Positions 48,813 through 58,298 of a stretch of 64,000 nucleotides of DNA are shown here, one piece after another. Origin of the DNA: Chthonomonas calidirosea (lineage in GTDB: Bacteria; Armatimonadota; Fimbriimonadia; Fimbriimonadales; Fimbriimonadaceae); contig CAMCWC010000008.1 in NCBI GenBank assembly GCA_945882415.1, forward strand, positions 62,001 through 126,000, written 5' to 3'. Position numbers and translations under genes: made by a program. Numbering within the stretch: position 1 is the first letter of the stretch; every line of letters begins with the position of its first letter. The notes under the pieces are model-generated. The model did not search any database. It was not told the origin of the DNA and was given only the letters and a program-made list of their open reading frames with translations.

Positions 48813-50669
48813 ATGCCATTTTTCGGCGCGATGTTGCTCCTTCTCGGCCAGGGGGCTGAAGCCCCGCCTTACTCGGTTGCCCAAATGTCGGGCATCACGG
48901 TCAAGGGGCTGCCGCCCATAACCAGCCGAATTCACGTCGATCAGTTCGGCTATTTGCCCAGCGAAACAAAAACCGCCGTTCTCTCCGATCCTCAAGTTGG
49001 CTTTAATGCGGAAGCGGTCTACACCCCAGGAAAGAGTCTTCACGTCAAATCTCTTGCAGGCAAGACGGTTTTCACCGGCTCCGTAGTGATCTGGAATGGC
49101 GGCAAGACCCACCAAGACTCGGGCGACCGCGGCTGGTGGTTTGACTTTTCAAAGGTAACCACCCCTGGCGAATACTACGTTTACGACCCGGCTAACAAAG
49201 TTCGAAGTGCGGTCTTCTCCATCAAGGCAACCGTGTTTGCGCCGGTGATGCGGGCTGCAATTCGCACTTTCTACTACCAGCGTCTGGGCGTCGATATCAA
49301 AACCCCGTACGCCGAGCAGCCCTGGACCGAGAAGGCGGCCCTCACGCAAGACTCGCGCGCCCGGAACGTTCTTGCCAAGGATGACGCCAGCCAAGAGCGA
49401 GACCTCAGCGGCGGCTGGATGGATGCCGGAGACACAAACAAGTACCCGCCGTTTAACGCCGACGTGCTCCATCCGCTCCTATATGCCTACAAAGCCAACC
49501 CGAAGGCGTTTGGAGAAGGGAACGGCATTCCGGAGAGCAAGAACGGTCGCCCGGACATTCTCGATGAAATCAAGGTCCAGCTTGATTGGCTCGTGAAGAT
49601 GCAGTTCCCGGATGGCGCGGTGCCCGTGAAAATGGGCAACATCGACTACAACGGCAAGTGGCCCCTGAGCGAGGACAAGCGAACTCGGTACTACGGACCG
49701 AAGGATAGCGGAGCCGCCATCTACACCGCCGCTAACTTCGCCCACGCGGCCCGCGTCTATCGAAACTTCCCGGCTTGGATGGGGTTTGCCGAGGACTTGA
49801 AGCGGCGCGCGATCCTGTCTTACAACTGGTTCGAGAACAACCCACCGACCTTCAAATCGGACACCGGCGAGATCAAGAGCGGAATCGCGAACAAGTCCGC
49901 CGAAGACCAAGATCGGTACCACTGCTTCACCGCAATCCACCTGTTTGAGCTTACAGGCGACGAGAAATACCACCGAGTCATCAAAGCGCTGGCGGGGAAA
50001 ACACGCCAACTCTCAGAGCCAACTTGGAGTCCATACGACGCGGGGGCCGGTGAGGCATTGGCTGAATACACGACGTTCAAAAAGGCTGATCCGGCGCTTG
50101 TAGCAAAGATCAAAGCGCAACTGAAGCGTTCCGCCGCTAGTACAGCCTGGGCACCGGCGCCCTCGGCCGATCTTTATCGAGCTTGGATGGTTCCGACCAG
50201 CTATCACTGGGGCAGCAACTTTGTGCGCGCGAGCTACGGACTCAGCAGCATGGTTGCCGCAAAGTACGGTGGACTTGATGCCGCGACGAAGGCACGCCTG
50301 AAGGTCCGTGCGGCCGATATGCTGCATTCGTTCCATGGAACGAACCCGCTAAACATCGTTTACCTCTCCAACATGGGCAAGCTCGGGGCGGAGAACTCGA
50401 TCCGCAGCATCTATCACGAGCGTTACAACGTGAACACCCCGTTCGCCTACGATCCGCCGCCAGGATATATCGTAGGCGGCCCGAACCAGAGCTACTCCGG
50501 CAAAGCCGCCGAAGGCGCACCGTCGGTCGAATGGATTAAGACCCAGCCTCGCGCGAAGGCCTACGCCGACTTCAACCGCGTTTGGCCGGAAAGCAGTTGG
50601 GAGCTCAGCGAGAACGCGATCTACTATCAGTCGATGTACGTTCGCCTCATCGCTGAATTTGCTCGCTAA
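48813..50669 (+). CDS. GH9 glycoside hydrolase (endoglucanase-like)
   Basis: A 618-aa protein with a short hydrophobic N-terminus (MPFFGAMLLLLGQGAEA, probable signal peptide), a cellulase N-terminal Ig-like domain (about 35-145, IHVDQFGYLPSETKTAVL) and the GH9 alpha/alpha-barrel. DLSGGWMDAGD near 198-208 holds the catalytic Asp pair; ELSENAIYYQ near the C-terminus holds the acid Glu. GH9 enzymes cut beta-1,4-glucans or related beta-linked chains by inversion. It is transcribed alone. The exact substrate is open. Confidence 0.9.
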   Translation: MPFFGAMLLLLGQGAEAPPYSVAQMSGITVKGLPPITSRIHVDQFGYLPSETKTAVLSDPQVGFNAEAVYTPGKSLHVKSLAGKTVFTGSVVIWNGGKTHQDSGDRGWWFDFSKVTTPGEYYVYDPANKVRSAVFSIKATVFAPVMRAAIRTFYYQRLGVDIKTPYAEQPWTEKAALTQDSRARNVLAKDDASQERDLSGGWMDAGDTNKYPPFNADVLHPLLYAYKANPKAFGEGNGIPESKNGRPDILDEIKVQLDWLVKMQFPDGAVPVKMGNIDYNGKWPLSEDKRTRYYGPKDSGAAIYTAANFAHAARVYRNFPAWMGFAEDLKRRAILSYNWFENNPPTFKSDTGEIKSGIANKSAEDQDRYHCFTAIHLFELTGDEKYHRVIKALAGKTRQLSEPTWSPYDAGAGEALAEYTTFKKADPALVAKIKAQLKRSAASTAWAPAPSADLYRAWMVPTSYHWGSNFVRASYGLSSMVAAKYGGLDAATKARLKVRAADMLHSFHGTNPLNIVYLSNMGKLGAENSIRSIYHERYNVNTPFAYDPPPGYIVGGPNQSYSGKAAEGAPSVEWIKTQPRAKAYADFNRVWPESSWELSENAIYYQSMYVRLIAEFAR

Positions 50670-50738
50670 GCCGGGCAGAAGGTCCGTCATCGATTGTTAA
50701 GATTCGATTTCGGACCTTTAAAAAACTCCATATTCTTG

Positions 50739-53396
50739 ATGAAACCGAGGCAGTTATGGAGTAAGTTTCTTGGTATGAGGTGGCTGGCCGCTCTCCTGAC
50801 CCTACTCCCCGCATCAATGGCGCTTGCCCAGGTGCGATCCCTGGAGCCGATTGCACCGGGACTGCCGTTCACGGGCCCGGACGCGCCGGCCTCTGATGGA
50901 GTCTTGAGTGCTGACGGCAAGGTTTTCGCGTTCAAGTCGTACGCATCGAATTTGACCGCTGATCTCAAGCCGAGCTTCTTTTCGCTCTACGTTCAAACCT
51001 TGACGGACGGGAAAATCCATCGCGTACCGACGACAAGCGATTCCGGTTTTGGCCCATTTCTCTTGAGCCCAGACGGACGACGATTGGCGTTCTCCGACTC
51101 AACCACTGCATTTTTGTATGATCGGACAACGAATGTCGTTCGACCGGTCGGATTCCTTCCAGACGGCAAAAAAGTGAAAGGGGACGTCGTTGGGATGAAC
51201 CGTGATGCCTCAAAACTGCTGCTTCACCTGAACAATGGCAAGCGGTATGACTACGGCTATTTCCTTCGAGATGTGTCAGCGGGAACTACTACCCGCGTGC
51301 AGACCAATTCGGCCGGTGAAGGGATTAAGAGCTTTCTTGAGGCCAAACTGACGCAGGACGGACATGCGGTCTTTTTCCGGTCAAATGATGCTCGTCTGCC
51401 TAAGGGGCTTGGTGAATACAGCATATACAAAAAGTCGTTACAGACCGGTGAAGTCACACTGATAGAGGATAGTGGTGATCTGCTGGTCGACATCGATGCA
51501 ATGGGCGAGAAACTCCTTCTGACAAAGGACCCCTATTTTAAGTCGGGATACTCTGTTTACGACACTAAAGTAAAGAAAAAACATCGATTACCTGATACTT
51601 TTTCAAAATTAAAGCTCTCGGCTGATGGCTCCTGGGTTCTTGGGACTTTTCCAGGAGAATGGTATTACTACGCGGGGCCGATTGTAGCCTATCGCATTGC
51701 TGATGGAACCTGGAAAAAGGTGCGTGATCGCAGCGCTCAAGTGCACCAAGTGACCAGCCTTTCTCGAAACGCCAGTCGAATCGTTTATGCGGAGTCGATT
51801 CATTCGCCTACTCCAACGGTTTCAGTTTGCGATCTTGATGGAGTTGAAGTGCCGAACGTGGACGCTAACCTACCTGGAGCAGCAAACAGTCATCTCACGT
51901 CAATTTCCATTTCCGCGAATGGGTCGCGTATCGCTACGGTCACGAGCGCCACAAATTTGGCTTCGAAAGTCGTTCCTGGTACCCCCCAGGTTTACGTGCG
52001 CAATGTGCCCGAAAAGACATCCACCTTGGAGAGCATAGGTGGAGACGGCGAACCTGTACGCGGAACCGTTGAGATGGTCAACATCTCGTCTAATGGGCGT
52101 TACCTTGCTTATAGTGTAAAGAGGTCCTACTTCGCGACTGATTTTTCGCTTGTTGTCCGCGACCTTCAAACAAGAAAGAACGTCGGGTCGAAGAGTTATC
52201 CTGGCAGAGCTCAACACATCCGTGTTGCGAATGACGGTCGCGTCGTGATTGTCTCAGACTATGTTGCGAGCGTTGCAAGGCAGTTTAATCCGTTCACTGG
52301 TCTCGATGTCGATATCAAGAGCCAAATTCCGGCCGGAAGTACCCTAGGCAATTCCTTTTATGGCATCTGGAGTACCGCGGACGGAAACGAAGTTTTTCTA
52401 CCGGTTACTGACACGACCAACAACACGCGTTCTGTCCTTAGAGTATCAATGAATAGTTTGACTATCGATGCGATTCCTTTGGCGCGCAACGATGAAGTCG
52501 TGAACATTTCTGAAGATGGCAAGTACGCGTTACTTTTGAGCGTTACAACGATAGGCGTGTCGCAGCTTACGCGCATCGAAAAGAAGCTGAATCTGCGAAC
52601 TCGGGAGATCACGAGCCTGCCGGTACCTATCGAGTGGGGATATTTATCCATCTCAAGAAATGGTCGGTACGCCAACAAAGGGGACCTTGTTTTTGATATT
52701 GACAATGCGGCTGGCTGGAGATTAAGCAACGAGGAAGCTAATTCCGTCGGTATCACGAACGGCGCCGATCCCGTTGTCTATGCCTCGATGAACCTGGGTG
52801 GATTGCCGATTAGCCACTTGAGCCAGCCATACTTGGTGCGAGTTGGGCTTCCCGATCAATCTCCGGATACCTACATCTACCCAAGCACAACCCTAGTGAA
52901 GTCGGAAATTGATCTAAACTTGCGCGGTCAAAGTTTCCAAGAGCTCCCTCAGAACCTGAAATTCCAGGTCCGGATCGGTTCAGGTCCATGGTCAACCCCG
53001 GGTCCTGCTCAACAAACCCACACCTTGCCAAACAATGGCGTTCACCAGATTTCCGTGCGGAGCGTAGACTCGGCTGGCCGAGTTGATCCCTCGCCGGCTA
53101 CCCTTTGGGTCACCAGTGACACGAGCGCACCGGAAGTATCCGGTGCCGCTAGAATCTCCAGAACGACCGCTAAGATTTCTGGGTCTGCCTCGGAGTCCGT
53201 GCGATGGCGAGTCCGCATCCGCCTTGCTGATAATGGTGAAACCGTTTATGAGCAGGGTGAAGATGCTCCGTTCACCTCGTTTGAAACCATCGTTAGTGGT
53301 CTTGTCCCGAACACGAGTTACGCGTACGAACTTATAGCCACTGACCGAGTCGGGCTTGCGACCACGTTTGCTGGCACGTTTGTTACTGGCGTTTAG
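50739..53396 (+). CDS. secreted WD40/TolB-like propeller protein with FN3-like C-terminus
   Basis: An 885-aa protein. Signal peptide within the first 30 residues (MRWLAALLTLLPASMALA). It then carries repeated beta-propeller blades with the pattern LSPDGRRLAFSD, ISANGSRIATVTS, ISSNGRYLAYS and ISEDGKYALL, as in TolB-like proteins, and ends with an FN3-like domain (about 795-885). ATG 50739 is preferred over TTG 50694; ATG 50775 is also possible. Codon use is AT-richer than in the GH9 gene before it. Function is unknown; extracellular binding is a guess. Confidence 0.75.
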   Translation: MKPRQLWSKFLGMRWLAALLTLLPASMALAQVRSLEPIAPGLPFTGPDAPASDGVLSADGKVFAFKSYASNLTADLKPSFFSLYVQTLTDGKIHRVPTTSDSGFGPFLLSPDGRRLAFSDSTTAFLYDRTTNVVRPVGFLPDGKKVKGDVVGMNRDASKLLLHLNNGKRYDYGYFLRDVSAGTTTRVQTNSAGEGIKSFLEAKLTQDGHAVFFRSNDARLPKGLGEYSIYKKSLQTGEVTLIEDSGDLLVDIDAMGEKLLLTKDPYFKSGYSVYDTKVKKKHRLPDTFSKLKLSADGSWVLGTFPGEWYYYAGPIVAYRIADGTWKKVRDRSAQVHQVTSLSRNASRIVYAESIHSPTPTVSVCDLDGVEVPNVDANLPGAANSHLTSISISANGSRIATVTSATNLASKVVPGTPQVYVRNVPEKTSTLESIGGDGEPVRGTVEMVNISSNGRYLAYSVKRSYFATDFSLVVRDLQTRKNVGSKSYPGRAQHIRVANDGRVVIVSDYVASVARQFNPFTGLDVDIKSQIPAGSTLGNSFYGIWSTADGNEVFLPVTDTTNNTRSVLRVSMNSLTIDAIPLARNDEVVNISEDGKYALLLSVTTIGVSQLTRIEKKLNLRTREITSLPVPIEWGYLSISRNGRYANKGDLVFDIDNAAGWRLSNEEANSVGITNGADPVVYASMNLGGLPISHLSQPYLVRVGLPDQSPDTYIYPSTTLVKSEIDLNLRGQSFQELPQNLKFQVRIGSGPWSTPGPAQQTHTLPNNGVHQISVRSVDSAGRVDPSPATLWVTSDTSAPEVSGAARISRTTAKISGSASESVRWRVRIRLADNGETVYEQGEDAPFTSFETIVSGLVPNTSYAYELIATDRVGLATTFAGTFVTGV

Positions 53397-53464
53397 GTAG
53401 GTCTTAACCTGGCTCGGGTCTGCTTTCCGGGAAACGACTCCGGGAGGTAGAACGTCGGATCGTC

Positions 53465-55228
53465 GTGATCTTTCGCTGGGTTCTTTTCGCCTTCATTCTC
53501 CTCGCATCTCAAACCGTCGGCTTCGCGCAAGGCGGATTCGTGGGGCAGGGAGGTGGTGGGCTCGGCGGCGGTGGAGGAGGTTTTGGAGGAACGCAGGGGC
53601 CGAATGGTTCTTACTCCGACGAATCGCGGCTGCCTATGGTAGATCGGGACCAATCGGATCCATTTTGGCAAACGCGGAGTGCCATCTTAACCCCCGGGGA
53701 TCGGGTCGAGTTCCGATTCTCGCTGAAGAATGGGGAAACAATTCTTGCAGGAGCAACCAGCGAAGCGTTTGATCCTGCACTTGCCGTCACCGACGCCAGC
53801 GGAAAAGAACTGCTCAGGAACGATGATCGCAAGGAGGGGAACCAAGACCCATTTATCAATTTCAAGGCACCGGCCGACGGTGATTACCTGCTGAAAGTGC
53901 TTAGTTATCGCAGCGTCGCAGGCGGAAAGTTTGAGGTGCGTATGAGAACGCTGCATCCTACAGATGTGCCGCTTGCACGTGCCGAAAACTTGCCACTAAA
54001 CTTTTCTTCTAGAGATAGAAGCTACCGCTTTTCTTTACGGATTCCTGTAAGAGCGGGCACTACATACGATCTCAGCGGAATTGAAGCTAAGATTCATAAT
54101 AGTTCGGCCTATCCTCCTTCTTTCAAAATAATCGGCCCGATCGGAATTCCTAGTGAGGAATATCGTTCGTTCGGTGGCACGTTTGGAAACATCATCGAAT
54201 CAAAAGTCGATGGAGAATTGATCCTTGAGTACTCCGCGCCAGAAGGTGTAAGTATCTCGACAAACTTTCAGATTGTGCCGGTTACTAAGTTTGGCACTGC
54301 CCAAAAACTTTCGCTTCCTGCAGATCGCGGACAAACCGTTCGGCTTGAGATCTCGGTAAAGAAGCTTCAAGTAGTTCGTACGATCATTCGCTCCGCTGCC
54401 GAGTCTTTAGTAACGCCAAAACGCAATTTGACCCAGTCCGAACCATATCGGGCCGATGACTCAAGCGGTTCAAAAGGTAACCCCTGGTTTGCGATTCAAA
54501 GACGACAAGGCGAAGAGCGCGATGTGACTCGCGTCTATCAAGCAGATGACACGATGATTCTTCTTGTTAGAAACAATGTTAGAGGTGCGAATATTGAAGT
54601 CGAGAATACGGAGTTCATTCCGGACTTTACGCCCGAACAACCGGCAAAGGCAGATCTCGCCATTGGAGACACGCACGTGTATCGGCTTAGAACACCCAAG
54701 GGTGAGCTGGTTCGATACGAGTACCAGGTGCAGGGCTTTTTGCTGAATGTCTTAACCTATTCCCTCACCGGTGCATTGGCGAATATGCCAGTAGCGCCTG
54801 CAGACGTGTTTTATCAAAAATCGGATGACTATCTCGTTGTAGTCAGCTGCGTGGGGCACGGAGGTTCGGGCAGTTATCAGATTACTCAGAAGGTCATACC
54901 ATCTCCGGTAATCCGAATTGGGGAGGCCATGAAGACGGTGCCGAATCGTGAAGGAACTTCCTACGTCGCGGTGAAGCTGGAGGCAAATCAGTCCTATGAG
55001 GCCATCGTCGAGCCTATGGCAGCCGTCCAAGGTGGTTATGCATATTTTCAGCTAGTCAATCCTGGAGGGACTAGCGAACCGGTTCAGACTTTGGTCACAA
55101 GCAAGGCAACTCTTAACTACTTCACACCGAAAGAATCGGCTGTCTATCGAGTTTGGATCCGAAGTTCAGGAACGGGAGTGCGACTGAAGATCCGCCCGTT
55201 TAAGATTCCAACCGTTGACGACAAATAG
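53465..55228 (+). CDS. secreted protein with Gly-rich linker and PPC-like domain
   Basis: A 587-aa protein that starts with GTG and a signal peptide (about 1-22, VLFAFILLASQTVGFAQ). A Gly-rich low-complexity segment follows (about 23-45), then a PPC-like beta-domain (about 60-165, FDPALAVTDASGKELLRNDD and YLLKVLSYRS) and further beta-domains. It lies 68 nt after the propeller gene on the same strand and has a similar lower GC, so both may have been gained together. Function unknown. Confidence 0.72.
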   Translation: MIFRWVLFAFILLASQTVGFAQGGFVGQGGGGLGGGGGGFGGTQGPNGSYSDESRLPMVDRDQSDPFWQTRSAILTPGDRVEFRFSLKNGETILAGATSEAFDPALAVTDASGKELLRNDDRKEGNQDPFINFKAPADGDYLLKVLSYRSVAGGKFEVRMRTLHPTDVPLARAENLPLNFSSRDRSYRFSLRIPVRAGTTYDLSGIEAKIHNSSAYPPSFKIIGPIGIPSEEYRSFGGTFGNIIESKVDGELILEYSAPEGVSISTNFQIVPVTKFGTAQKLSLPADRGQTVRLEISVKKLQVVRTIIRSAAESLVTPKRNLTQSEPYRADDSSGSKGNPWFAIQRRQGEERDVTRVYQADDTMILLVRNNVRGANIEVENTEFIPDFTPEQPAKADLAIGDTHVYRLRTPKGELVRYEYQVQGFLLNVLTYSLTGALANMPVAPADVFYQKSDDYLVVVSCVGHGGSGSYQITQKVIPSPVIRIGEAMKTVPNREGTSYVAVKLEANQSYEAIVEPMAAVQGGYAYFQLVNPGGTSEPVQTLVTSKATLNYFTPKESAVYRVWIRSSGTGVRLKIRPFKIPTVDDK

Positions 55229-55288
55229 CAGGACCGATATCAGTAAGTTCGGGCGGATTCAGCCACGATCGGAGTCAGCGAGCGCACA

Positions 55289-55978
55289 TCATGTCCGTTC
55301 CGTCACTCGCTCCGACATCATTTCAACCTGAATCACCTGCACTTCCATTAGTCGCTTCATCTGCCTCGTCAGCAGGTGGTCGATTTTGTCGTGAAGCTTC
55401 CGGATCTCCAGTTCCGCCTTCAGGTTCGTTCTGTAGTCCCGTTCCGCACGGATGCGGTCTTTGGCTTCCTGCCGGTTCTGGCTCATCATGATCACCGGCG
55501 CTTGCATGGCGGCAAGGTAAGACAGAACCAGGTTCAGCAGGATATAGGGGAACGGATCAAACCGAACCGCAAGCGCAAACGTGTTCACCCCAATCCAAAC
55601 CACAATCACGCAGCCAAAGAAGATGATAAACGCCCAACTACCGCCAAACGCCGCGACCTTATCGGCCAGCCGATTTCCGAAAGTCACCGTTTCCTGAAGG
55701 TCCTCAACAAATGCGGTGTTCTCCGCATCCTGAAAGCTCTTGGTCACCAGCTTCTCGATGACATCAAGGTCGCCCTCGTCCGTTTGCAGACCCTGGTTAA
55801 CGTATTCCGTCCGGTAGAGGTTTAAGCAATCCAGGCAGAGGTCGTCGCTTTCAGTCCAGTCGGGGTGATCGATCCGAATGAGACTCAAGATGGCCCGAGG
55901 AATGGGCCTTCGGACTCGCGGTCCCGCCTGTCGTCCACACCGCAGGCATGTCACTGGCTCACCCATCTTTTCGTCCAT
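55289..55978 (-). CDS. DUF1003 membrane protein with N-terminal zinc ribbon
   Basis: A 229-aa protein. Two CxxC pairs (CLRC near 11-14 and CLDC near 47-50) form a probable zinc ribbon. The DUF1003 core follows: NRLADKVAAFGGSWAFIIFF, FDPFPYILLNLVLSYLAAMQAP with two membrane segments, VIMMSQNRQEAKDR, then a C-terminal coiled coil. ATG 55978 is chosen; in-frame TTG, GTG and a later ATG are possible and the GGGGAGG just before 55978 is too close for a normal ribosome site. Function of the family is unknown. Confidence 0.85.
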   Translation of the reverse strand: MDEKMGEPVTCLRCGRQAGPRVRRPIPRAILSLIRIDHPDWTESDDLCLDCLNLYRTEYVNQGLQTDEGDLDVIEKLVTKSFQDAENTAFVEDLQETVTFGNRLADKVAAFGGSWAFIIFFGCVIVVWIGVNTFALAVRFDPFPYILLNLVLSYLAAMQAPVIMMSQNRQEAKDRIRAERDYRTNLKAELEIRKLHDKIDHLLTRQMKRLMEVQVIQVEMMSERVTERT

Positions 55979-56088
55979 CCTCCCCTTTATCACGCCTTTC
56001 TCCGGTCGGAGAGCCAAAGAAAACTGCAAAACGTCCAAAGGGCCCGAAAGCCGTAGGCTAGATGCCGTAATATAGTCGCGTAAAAGTC

Positions 56089-56565
56089 ATGAAACCTTGG
56101 ATGTGGATCGTAGGTGCGTTGGTTTTGGTACTAGGATGCTGCGGCGGAATTGCTGGCCTAGGCTTCTGGGGAGCAAAGCAGGTGGTGTCGGATGCGAAAA
56201 ACGCGAAGCCGATCGCTCAGGCTTTTGTCGATCGGCTCCCGTCGGCTAAGGAACTTAAGGCACTGATCGCGAGCTCAACCACCAATGGCATCCGAACCGA
56301 ATCCTCCGGATCGTGCGTGGCAAACGCGGCCGCAACCGAGAAGTTGGCTCCCACTACTGAGCTCGAACTTGGCAACTTTTCGTCCAGAAATGCGAACGGA
56401 AAGAGCACGACCGTGGCCGAATACTTCCGGGATTACACCCTAGGAAAAAGCAAGCTCCGCATCGTAGCAAACGTCGGCAAGGTTGGCGAGACATGGAAAG
56501 TTGAAAGCGTTTCCGTCGAATGCGACCCTCAGCCAAAAGATAAGATGCCGGACATCCTCCAGTAA
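56089..56565 (+). CDS. small membrane-anchored hypothetical protein
   Basis: A 158-aa protein with one N-terminal membrane segment (about 4-30, WIVGALVLVLGCCGGIAGLGFW) and a periplasmic domain rich in Ser/Asn that ends with VGETWKVESVSVECD. TATAGT at 56071-56076 lies 12 nt before the ATG and may be its -10 box. It converges with the alcohol dehydrogenase gene. Family not recognised. Confidence 0.7.
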   Translation: MKPWMWIVGALVLVLGCCGGIAGLGFWGAKQVVSDAKNAKPIAQAFVDRLPSAKELKALIASSTTNGIRTESSGSCVANAAATEKLAPTTELELGNFSSRNANGKSTTVAEYFRDYTLGKSKLRIVANVGKVGETWKVESVSVECDPQPKDKMPDILQ

Positions 56566-56568
56566 GCC

Positions 56569-57696
56569 TTACGCCCAAGGATCGATAACCAGCTTAAACG
56601 CTCCCTTTTCTCGGGGGGCAGATGTCACCCGCTCGAACCACCCCGGAACTTCGGATAGCCGAACCGGGGTGAGCCAATCCCGCACCTGCAGCCGCCCGGA
56701 TTCCAGCCAAGCGAGCGCCCGCGGGTAATCCCCGACTTCAAAATTACAAGAAGTCACGATTCGCCGCTCCGAACCAAGCCGGAGAAAGTTCAGCGGAATC
56801 TCCTCATCATGAACCGCGAGGTTCACCAGCGTTCCAGCCTTGCCAAGATGCTCGATGCCAAGACGAAGCGAATCTGCAGAGCCGACCGTGTCGAAAACGG
56901 ACCCAAATCCCTCCGGTGCAAACCCTTTGATCTGCAACGAAATCTCCGAGTCCGAGAGCCCTGATACATCAACTGCGGTCCCGATGCCTTGCGACTTGGC
57001 AATCTGTACCGCCACCGAAGACCGCTCTAGCAAAAGCACCCGGCTTGCCCCGAGGTTCAGCGCAACCTGCGCCACCCCGTTCCCAGCCGGACCCGCGCCG
57101 ATGCACAAGACTGGTCGCCCCGGCTGAATCGCCCCTTGCTCGGCCACGTGCAAACAAACGGCGAGAATGTCCATCATCGCCGCGTCGTCGAAGGGCAAAG
57201 TGTCAGAAATCGGGAAGCAAGTCGATCCCCAAGCAAGGGCGTATTGGGCGTAGGCGCCGGGGAAATACTCCCGATCGCCCCAACCCTGTCCGTGCCCCAT
57301 GTGCACCGTGTCCGCGCAAAGCCGCGTCCGCCCCGCCAGGCAATCCGCGCACCGACCGCAAACCTTGCTACAAACCGGGGCCACTCGCTTTCCGAGCAGT
57401 TTCTGATTCGCCGATGAAAGCACCGCCACAACCGTCCCCGCATATTCATGCCCTAGCACAATGTTCGGCGGATTCGGCACAAACCGCCCTAAGGTGTGCT
57501 GCGCCCAAGGATTCTCCCCGGCGTAATACCGAAAGTCCGAACCGCAAACGCCGCATGCCGAAACTTTGATCAGCACGAGGTCATCGTCGCCATAATCGGC
57601 CAAGGGCCAAACCGGAATCTCTCGAATCTCCAGCTGACGCGGGCCAACCAGCACCCCCGCCGGCATCGTCGCCGGAACCGTTTCAACAGAGAACAT
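56569..57696 (-). CDS. zinc-dependent alcohol dehydrogenase family protein
   Basis: A 375-aa medium-chain dehydrogenase. Catalytic zinc ligands lie in CGVCGSD and GHEYAG; the structural zinc lobe is CSKVCGRCADCLAGRTRLC; the Rossmann motif is GAGPAGNG near 190-197. ATG 57696 gives the normal N-terminus for the family; upstream in-frame codons run into the divergent DinB gene and are not credible. Substrate may be an alcohol or polyol. ATG 57664 is an alternative. Confidence 0.9.
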   Translation of the reverse strand: MFSVETVPATMPAGVLVGPRQLEIREIPVWPLADYGDDDLVLIKVSACGVCGSDFRYYAGENPWAQHTLGRFVPNPPNIVLGHEYAGTVVAVLSSANQKLLGKRVAPVCSKVCGRCADCLAGRTRLCADTVHMGHGQGWGDREYFPGAYAQYALAWGSTCFPISDTLPFDDAAMMDILAVCLHVAEQGAIQPGRPVLCIGAGPAGNGVAQVALNLGASRVLLLERSSVAVQIAKSQGIGTAVDVSGLSDSEISLQIKGFAPEGFGSVFDTVGSADSLRLGIEHLGKAGTLVNLAVHDEEIPLNFLRLGSERRIVTSCNFEVGDYPRALAWLESGRLQVRDWLTPVRLSEVPGWFERVTSAPREKGAFKLVIDPWA

Positions 57697-57738
57697 GAAC
57701 GGGAGTATAGACAGCACTCGCTGTAAACTGGCGCCCAA

Positions 57739-58260
57739 ATGCGACGCGATCTCCAAACCCTCGAAAACGTTCACCCTACGCTTTCGGTACTCATCGAGAC
57801 CTGGCGAGATGGCTCGCGCGAATGGCTCCAAAACATCGAGGAACCACCGCCCGTAGAGGCGATCACATGGCAGCCGTTTGAAAACGGCCCGAGCATCGGT
57901 GGCCTCCTTTTGCACATGATCGGCTGCGATCTGTATTGGCTCGAATCAGTGGTGCACGGACGAGCATTAGGCGCCGAAAATCCCGCCGTCGCTTACGATT
58001 CAACTGCGATGCAGGATATCGCGTTTTGGCCCGCGCCCCCAAAGAACGATTGGGACTGGTACCTAACGCTCTTCACTTCAAGTCGTGAGGCGGCGATTGC
58101 CGACGTCATTGCCTTCAACGAACCCAAGTACACCGTCCAACGAAACGGCCGCGAATACACCTTCCAGTGGATCATCGCCCACCTCGTGGAGCACGATTCT
58201 TACCACGGTGGTCAGATCGTGATGCTGCACGAAATGTGGAAAAAACTGCACGTGCGCTGA
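57739..58260 (+). CDS. DinB family protein
   Basis: A 173-aa four-helix metalloprotein. The three expected His are in LLHMIG (near 58), HLVEHDSYH (near 152-160), and the fold closes with GGQIVMLHEMWK. The DinB superfamily includes thiol transferases and bacillithiol-related enzymes. It is divergent from the alcohol dehydrogenase and precedes the phosphoesterase by 38 nt. Confidence 0.87.
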   Translation: MRRDLQTLENVHPTLSVLIETWRDGSREWLQNIEEPPPVEAITWQPFENGPSIGGLLLHMIGCDLYWLESVVHGRALGAENPAVAYDSTAMQDIAFWPAPPKNDWDWYLTLFTSSREAAIADVIAFNEPKYTVQRNGREYTFQWIIAHLVEHDSYHGGQIVMLHEMWKKLHVR

Positions 58261-58298
58261 CCAGACATGTCTATACTTGCCCCGAGAGGGCAGGGAAG

